DNA from: Russula earlei
Taxonomy: Eukaryota; Basidiomycota; Agaricomycetes; Russulales; Russulaceae
DNA: 64,000 bases
NCBI GenBank assembly: GCA_025769875.1
Contig: JAGFNK010000225.1
Span: forward strand, 1 to 64,000
Direction: 5' to 3'
A program made the translations under genes and the position numbers. The notes below the pieces were generated by a model, which was given only the letters and a program-made list of their open reading frames with translations, searched no databases and had not been told where the DNA came from. Every line of letters starts with the position of its first letter. The first letter of the stretch is position 1. Positions 57,974-64,000 of the stretch are shown piece by piece.

Positions 57974-59729
57974 ATGCGGCAGCCCACCATGCCCCCCCCT
58001 TACGCCTACTCCTACGATGGCCGACCAAATTCTGAAAACCATTCCCTACCACCCCGTTCATCTTCTCGGCTTACCACCCTGACGCCTCAACGACTCAATC
58101 ATGATCCTCCTGAAGTTCTTTCGCGACGCTGGCCTTCCCATCCAGACCCTATAGTTGAAATCTCCGTAGAAAGAGCCGCTGGCATGACAAGTCCCAGCTC
58201 GTCGGAGCCATCACCTCAGGGTACACAGCATTCCCAATCGTCCACCGCTTCGTCCGCTCTTTTATCTCATACGCCCCCAGTACCACCGAAGGACCCCGTC
58301 AACTCCCCGTCACAGCCCCAAACTACTAGTCATACCAAGTCCCGTGGGCTCTTCCGTTCCTTTCCTCTAAGATTACCAAAAGTGACCTTCAACTCCACGG
58401 CACAAAACGCGAAAAACGCAGCCCAGAAAGCCGAGGAGGCGAGACTGAGGAATGCGGAAGAGGAAGCTGCGAAAGAAAGAGAGGAGAGGGAGACCTTCCA
58501 AATCGCAGCGCAGGCAGAAGCAAGGGATGAGGTCCAATCCCGCATGCGGTTTTTGCTCTCGCGTAATGATCTCTCTGAAAAGGACTGCCTGGACGTCTTT
58601 GCCGAGTGTACTCAAGCTTGCCTGAATGGCGGCCTGGACCTCTCCGCCGTCTTACAGGAACCGCTTATCGAGAATAAAACACCGGTCTATTGGGCTATCC
58701 TCAACAGGTCCACGTCGTCAGAAGCCGATCACACAGCCTTCAGCGTCCTCATAGTCACCCTCCTGAAGGCTTGTGGACCATTAGATGCGACTACGACCAC
58801 TTCTGTTCGCGTTGCCTGCATGATGACATCTAATAATGCCCTCCTGCAACACTTGTTCTTGCAATTTCCGGGGCTTTCTCCGCTTTCCACTGGGGATGGT
58901 TTACTCTTGGGCTCCCTCAGGCGGTGGTGATGTCGTCGATGTGGATGAGAAGCGGCACGGTACGAGCGGATTTATTGCTTATATCCATATCCCGCGATTC
59001 TGGCTCCGAATGAGTGTTTCCGAGGCCATCAAAGTCGAGTTCGTGACATATAGTATGCCTATTCATCCAATTCTAAGAAACAGGCCAGCACCTGACCTTG
59101 TGGAATGCAGAGCGGATTTGGACGGCCGCGTTCACTATGAGCACTACTCGAGAAGAGACAAAATGGCTTGTTCTCACTCGAGTTGGCCAATACTTCCACC
59201 CCCGGGCCGATGTGGGTGGATGCGGATCTTCTTATCTCCCGACGCTGTCATCAATCCAACAGTGATTCTGATAACGAGTCCGCCCTTGCCGTTACCGTTC
59301 GCTGTGAAGGGCGCGCGCTCCAAACAGGTCCAGAAAATGCAATCAAGGCGCGACTGGACGAAGGGCCAATGCGTCCTCACTGGATCAGCGAGTTAGTGAA
59401 ACGCACTCTTACCTTTTCTATCATCATCAACACCTCATCCCACAGGCCGGACGCCCTCACCGGCACAGATGGAACTTTCCACTGCCAAACTCAATATCAA
59501 CTTAACTCAACTTATGTTACCGCCAGCCCAGCCAGCCCCAGCCTCATCAGCCCCACCCCTCAGCCGCGATAATCCCGACACTCCGAGCCAAACGGGCACC
59601 CGAAGCAGTGGCTTACGATCTGATCCTCCTTCTCCTGTGATCAAGAAGGGACGAAGACACTCGAAAGTGATCGAAGATCCAAACAAGAAGACTTTCGTAT
59701 CCCTACGAAAGGGTGGGAACTACAAATAA
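57974..59729 (+). CDS. Multi-exon protein of unknown function
   Basis: Exon 1 from 57974 gives a Pro/Ser-rich N-terminus, a charged Ala/Glu-rich coiled coil (NAKNAAQKAEEARLRNAEEE) and a helical domain (FLLSRNDLSEKDCLDVFAEC, NKTPVYWAILNRSTSS, LLKACGPLDATTTTSVRVAC). In other frames, after likely introns, come DEKRHGTSGFIAYIHIPRFW, a VWVDADLLISRRCHQSNSDS segment and LNINLTQLMLPPAQPAPA. It ends HSKVIEDPNKKTFVSLRKGG near 59729. The strings are coherent and look like one gene, but not all splice sites were resolved and no family is recognised. Confidence 0.6.
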
Positions 59730-60302
59730 GCAGCGGGGTTTGCCTCCCTTGGAACCTTGGTGGGGCGTTGTCGTTCGGGGGAAAGATATAGATGCCCTCC
59801 CCCAGATCCTGGTCATGATTCGGTTTCTGAAACTCTTTCGCTAAGTGATCATGTTCAGCGCGCGTATCTTGATAAATCCATCCTTCAAGTTGGACGCGGT
59901 AGAGACGTCTTCCTCCTTCCTTCTTTCACATCGCCCCTCCCGTCGTTCACAATCGCAGTACTGTCTGTATGCCGTTGCTTGCATAGACTAACGCACTATT
60001 CAACCGACAAGACGAGGGCGTAATGCGCAGAACGCAAGCGGTGGGAAAACAATGTCCGGGCCGGGACAGAGCGGTGAGGTGATGTACAGGACTACCAACA
60101 TCGCCTGGTGTATGCTGATCGACACGACTCATCCCAATCAATACGACTGCGGGCTATCAGCATCGTCATTCGCGGTCACTGCGCTCCTATCAAACCCAAT
60201 TCAATCCATTCCAGGAACCGGGAGAGATAAACCTCAGGAACGGGCATTGATAAATACTGCGCCGTCGGTAATTGGCAGATATGGTCCTGTGTATTTTCTT
60301 TT
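59730..60302. other. Intergenic, convergent gene ends
   Basis: Nothing recognised between the 3' ends of two convergent gene models. Confidence 0.5.
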
Positions 60303-62397
60303 TTATAATGTAGCCATTAAAGAAAAAGCAAGCTTTAGCGGCATATTTGACCCGTCGACCAATGCAAGCAAAGGTACGCCAGACATGTCACACAAGACAC
60401 GTGTGAAGCACGCTACCGGAAGGCATTTCTTTCTATAATCGTACAAACTGACATCCAAAACTTCGGCGTATCGAACGTTCCAGCCGGATCTACGTGAAGT
60501 CAACGTGGGTGACTGATACGGAATGTACGGCATAACTGCGACCTTCTCTGTATTGGTGAATGTATTGGTGGTCTTTCTGGGCCATATGCATGAATTGTCC
60601 TCCAAGTTCGGTCGCGTCAGTGCAAATTCTCGGGTGATGCTGGGCGCCACCGCGCCGTGGCTACATGATACCTTGAAGTAAAGTTGACCAGCATCATCTA
60701 AAGGCATATTCGTATCGTTTATTATTTATGACAGAAAATGAAAGTATCCTTACATCAAACGGTGATGTAGTGGTCCCTTCCTCACGATACCCGTCAATCG
60801 TCACACTTTCCAAGTGGGATCGCCCGAACAGCAGCCCCTTCAATTCGATTGGGCCATGGAAGTTGATGTGAAGTACGATCAGTTGTTGTGAATAAGGTCT
60901 CAAAGTCAGCATCGCTCAATGCGTGCGGATGCGTGCCCCCTGCTGTGAGAATCATCAAATCTGAGACATTCACGACACGGTCAACATAGCAGCCGCGGTG
61001 ATCACTTCGAAAAGTAACCTCGACACCAATGCAGACGATGACTCTACGAAAAGCCCCGTAGTAAGAGAATGGGTAACTCGTTGGCGTTTTGGCGTTTTGG
61101 AAACGTACGGACACGAACTGCCAGACGGACGCGCCTGCGACACAAGTGCTGTATTGAGAGGAGGGTGAGGGTATGGTACGTATACGATGGTACTTTACGT
61201 ACCGCGCATACCTCCTCCACTGAGATCCTGTCCAGTCTTTCGTATGACACGGTTAAGGTGCGCATATACAAGGACTAGACCGGGACATGCCCCCCCGTGA
61301 CCGAGAAGCCGTGGTGATATGTCATCATGCGAAAACTCACGCTTGAGTAGAGTATTCTCTTCCAAAAAAATCACGGCTAGCGGGGGTAAGAATGCAGGGA
61401 ATTGGTAGGGAGCTGCTATGGACCCGCAGCGATGTAATCTGCTGCTCTCCTGAAGCATCGGATGGAACACAGCTCTTCCTGTGAGAGCACATTTTTTGTT
61501 TTGAGTTGCACGCGACAGGCCAGAATAGAATCTGGAAGTCTTGAGGGCAGAGGCCGGGGAATAGGCATCGAGACGTCGTCGATATCATTCGGGGCCATTC
61601 CTGTACTGCAGTTGGAGTCATGATAGATGAAGTGGTAGGGGTTGTCCGGTGTGACATCAGCTTTGACGTCGTGCTCCGTTTCGCCTCCCAACTTGCTAGA
61701 CGACTCGACTCGAAAACATGTTGAAAGAAGTCTCCAACTTGGGCCCACAGATACGCTCGACTCGGAAACGAGCCCCGTTCTGATTGTTTCCTCTTCCATC
61801 GCTTTCGTCTTCTCTTCTCCTTCCGTGTGTGTGGTACCAACAAGGCGAGTGCGCCGAGCATCCACGATCACACTACTGCTTTTGCCCACTTCCTTGACAA
61901 CTTGAGGTCTGGTGCGGACATCGACACAGCTGACATTCTCTATGTGTGTCACCGCGTCGTGCGTGGCGGCGCCTTCTTCTATGAACCTGTGATCATCAAT
62001 AAAGAGACGTACCAGCGGATTGAACGTCACTCTGACTTGGCACCCCTGTATGCACGTCTGTGACTGTCGCTCTCTCCCTCAATCTTACTTTAGTCGCTGT
62101 CGCTGTAGTCAGGCTGTCTGTCATCATGATCAGAGCGAGCGTCTCAGATTTAGAGCACGTGACCTCGACTGTATACTTTGATACCACCTTCCTGACATTC
62201 CGCAGCACATATCCTCTTACGCCATCAACCAGGCTATAACCAGGAAGAAAGTCCTCAAGAAGTATGGTTTCCACGGAATCACTTGTACGTTCAATTTTTG
62301 TGGCCCTTCCCTCATAGATGACAGACTCATATATCCTGCACGCCGTTTCGCTGTATCGTGTCAATGTGATATGATATGGATAGTCCGTAACTACCAT
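60303..62397 (-). CDS. Multi-exon protein of unknown function
   Basis: Start MVVTDYPYHITLTRYSETAC at 62397. Exon 1 ends at 62089; a 43-bp intron (62046-62088, GTAAGA..ACAG) joins in frame to GCQVRVTFNPLVRLFIDDHR, and exon 2 runs to about 61420 (NPYHFIYHDSNCSTG, LACRVQLKTKNVLSQEEL). Further exon-like blocks are VIVCIGVEVTFRSDHRGCYV (about 61030), INFHGPIELKGLLFGRSHLE (about 60850) and, across an intron, DAGQLYFKVSCSHGAVAPS (about 60690). The last open frame ends at 60303. Beta-rich pattern; no family recognised. The 3' half of the exon model is uncertain. Confidence 0.5.
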
Positions 62398-62609
62398 GAT
62401 TCAAGTGCATCGTTGATTTCTGCCAATTAGCTACAGACATTATTGGAACCAGCCGACGTTTAGAACGTCTACCGTCAGAAGCAGAGACGGAAGTCGTGCC
62501 TTCTCGACGAACTTGCCCAAGGGAACTGTTCGGTTATATCAGATCACTGGACATGTTTTACAACTAGCCACCGAACGCGTAAGTTTCGGCGCGATTGACG
62601 GTGGCCGTT

Positions 62610-63294
62610 TCAGTCTCGCGGCGGCCGTCGTTCCAAGAGGAGAAAAGAGGTGACGATAAGGTCGCGAATGTGCTCCACGCTTTCGTCGAGCAGGAGCGTC
62701 GAGGGCACGACGGGCGGGTTCTCGCGGTCTACATTGTAGTCCTTGTACGTGCGGATGAAACCGGGCCACGGGCTGCGTCTTGGATCGCGGGCCAAAAAGC
62801 TACCGTCGAAGAAGAATCAGCCGGCTTTAGAGGACGGGAGATCAGAGACCCTGGCGACGAGAATCACAGTACCTGTAGGCCGAGTCCGGGCTTGTTGTCC
62901 TTCCAGACGTATTCTACTCCGGCATCATCCCGGAACGTCACATCGCTGCGATAACGGTCGCCGGTCAGTTTGTTGTTGGGGGTGGACGGGCGCGGGGGGG
63001 AGCAGAACAGGAGGCGACGTACTCCCGGAATGGGATGACGCTCTTCTTGAGCCAGGCGCTGGCGGGAGCCTGCGGGAGGTCGCGAATGGTGAGCAGGTCG
63101 GAGCGCGCGTCGCGCCACACCCACTCGGCGACGAGCTTCCCGATCCCGTCGTGCACGCGCGTCACCGGCTTCTTCGGGTCCGCAAAGTCGGTCGCGACGG
63201 TGTAGAAGGTGTTCCCGTCGTGGTCGACGATCGTCGTGTTGCATGGGTTGTCGCGCTCGAATTGGAGCGAGAGGGGTGACTCGCCGACCGACAT
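62610..63294 (-). CDS. DUF6593-like protein
   Basis: Start MSVGESPLSLQFERDNPCNT at 63294. The order LQFERDNPCNTTIVDHDGNT, FYTVATDF, AEWVWRD and KSVIPFREY, then over a short intron DVTFRDDAGVEYVWKDNKPG, then FIRTYKDYNVDRENPPVV and SVEHIRDLIVTSFLLLERR matches the small beta-rich basidiomycete family DUF6593 as I remember it. Three exons; the second splice works in frame with the donor GTGATTCT after GLQVL. No signal peptide. Function unknown; the family is expanded in mushrooms. Confidence 0.7.
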
Positions 63295-63607
63295 TAGAAG
63301 CTGACGCGTGTCGACGGTTATGTTGGGCAGATGGCGGAGAACGGGGTAGGGGATTTGGGATGGGAGCGATTGTCCCGTTAGCGATGGCCAAGTACATCTA
63401 TTTTAAAGAGGGCCCACACCGACTGCGCAGCACTGTCATGGGGTCATATTGGGATCAAAGTTGGACTTTGGACTTGACTTCTCCTTCTTGTCGTGTGCAG
63501 TCCGCCCTAGGCGCTCATTTCATGCCGGCATGCCCACCACGGGCCCGCTTTGAGGACAGTCATTACCCCCTGCCCTGTTCTTGTCCTGCGCATCACTCCC
63601 CTCCATT
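63295..63607. promoter_or_regulatory. Divergent upstream region at right edge
   Basis: A 313-bp gap between divergent starts of the DUF6593-like gene and the membrane protein gene. No element is recognised. Confidence 0.4.
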
Positions 63608-64000
63608 ATGATCGCCATTCTTGCCATTCTAGCCGCAACCCGAGCATCCCCTGTTCCACAATCCTCCCCACCTCATCTCTCTCTCGACCAATTTCGAGCC
63701 CGCGCCTCCTCTTGCGATGATCCAAGAGGGTGTAGGTCGCTCTGGGACATTATATGGAGTTGTGCAGTCACCATTCAGTTGTGCGTCTGGGTGTCCGTGC
63801 ACCCCAATATCCCAAGCCCTTACGAGAGCCGGGCGAGGGTCGCGGTGCGACGCGTGGGACTCATGCTTGCTGCCCTTTTCGTGCCAGAGGCAATGATTGC
63901 GTGGGCATTGAGACAACGATTTGCTGCTGTTGAACTGGCCAAGAATCACAAAGGTACGTCCTGAAAACGGAGAGTGATCATCGATATTGATAATCAGATC
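63608..64000 (+). CDS. Secreted or membrane protein, basidiomycete family, partial
   Basis: Exon 1 from ATG 63608, ending at a GTACGT donor at 63954. A hydrophobic signal-type N-terminus (MIAILAILAATRASP) is followed by a Cys pair and the run RSLWDIIWSCAVTIQLCVWV, SVHPNIPSP and LMLAALFVPEAMIAWALRQR. This fits an uncharacterised multi-pass membrane family common in agaricomycetes (VSVHPN and PE...AxRQ motifs). The rest lies beyond the window. Confidence 0.65.

Noticed and set aside
1..64000. CRISPR arrays, bacterial operons, rRNA and functional tRNA genes
   Set aside because: No regular spaced repeats, no Shine-Dalgarno-type operons and no complete tRNA cloverleaf were seen by eye.

Overview
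The window looks like nuclear DNA of a filamentous basidiomycete, most likely an agaricomycete. Genes carry many short introns (about 40-70 bp, GT..AG). The mobile elements are chromodomain Ty3/gypsy retrotransposons, a Ty1/copia gag and fungal-type hAT transposons. The host genes match fungal families: NPR3, an AVT-type amino-acid transporter, a palmitoylation-type casein kinase I, a DUF6593-like protein and a cytochrome b5-acyl-CoA dehydrogenase fusion. All family calls were made by reading translations; no database was searched.

Layout. (1) 1-19 kb is a nested retroelement cluster. It holds remnants of two minus-strand chromoviruses (A1 at 1-2229, A2 at 2230-7538), a nearly complete plus-strand chromovirus B with both LTRs (7539-15362), the 3' half of a plus-strand chromovirus C (15363-18505) and a hAT fragment. 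Two solo LTRs with perfect 5-bp target-site duplications sit inside A1 and A2. (2) 19.5-38 kb is gene-dense: cytochrome b5-acyl-CoA dehydrogenase (-), amino-acid transporter (-), FRA10AC1-like protein (+), NPR3 (-), an IucA/IucC-type siderophore synthetase (+), an Inn1/Fic1-like C2 protein (-) and a Sin3-like single-PAH protein (+). (3) 38.2-44.3 kb is a second repeat island: a copia gag interrupted by a solo B-type LTR (with duplication) and a C-type LTR fragment, followed by a hAT element. (4) 45-64 kb holds a DsbA/FrnE-like protein (-), casein kinase I (+), several unrecognised basidiomycete-style genes, a DUF6593-like protein (-) and the first exon of a membrane protein (+) at the edge, separated by long intergenic stretches.

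Functional links are limited. NPR3 and the AVT transporter both belong to amino-acid sensing or storage and flank the FRA10AC1-like gene. The siderophore synthetase has no visible siderophore partner next to it. The two most notable observations are an extra ORF downstream of the chromodomain, ending in CCHC knuckles and shared by elements B and C, and the fact that almost every premature stop in the transposons is a TGA where an arginine (CGA) would fit, pointing to C-to-T decay at CpG sites.
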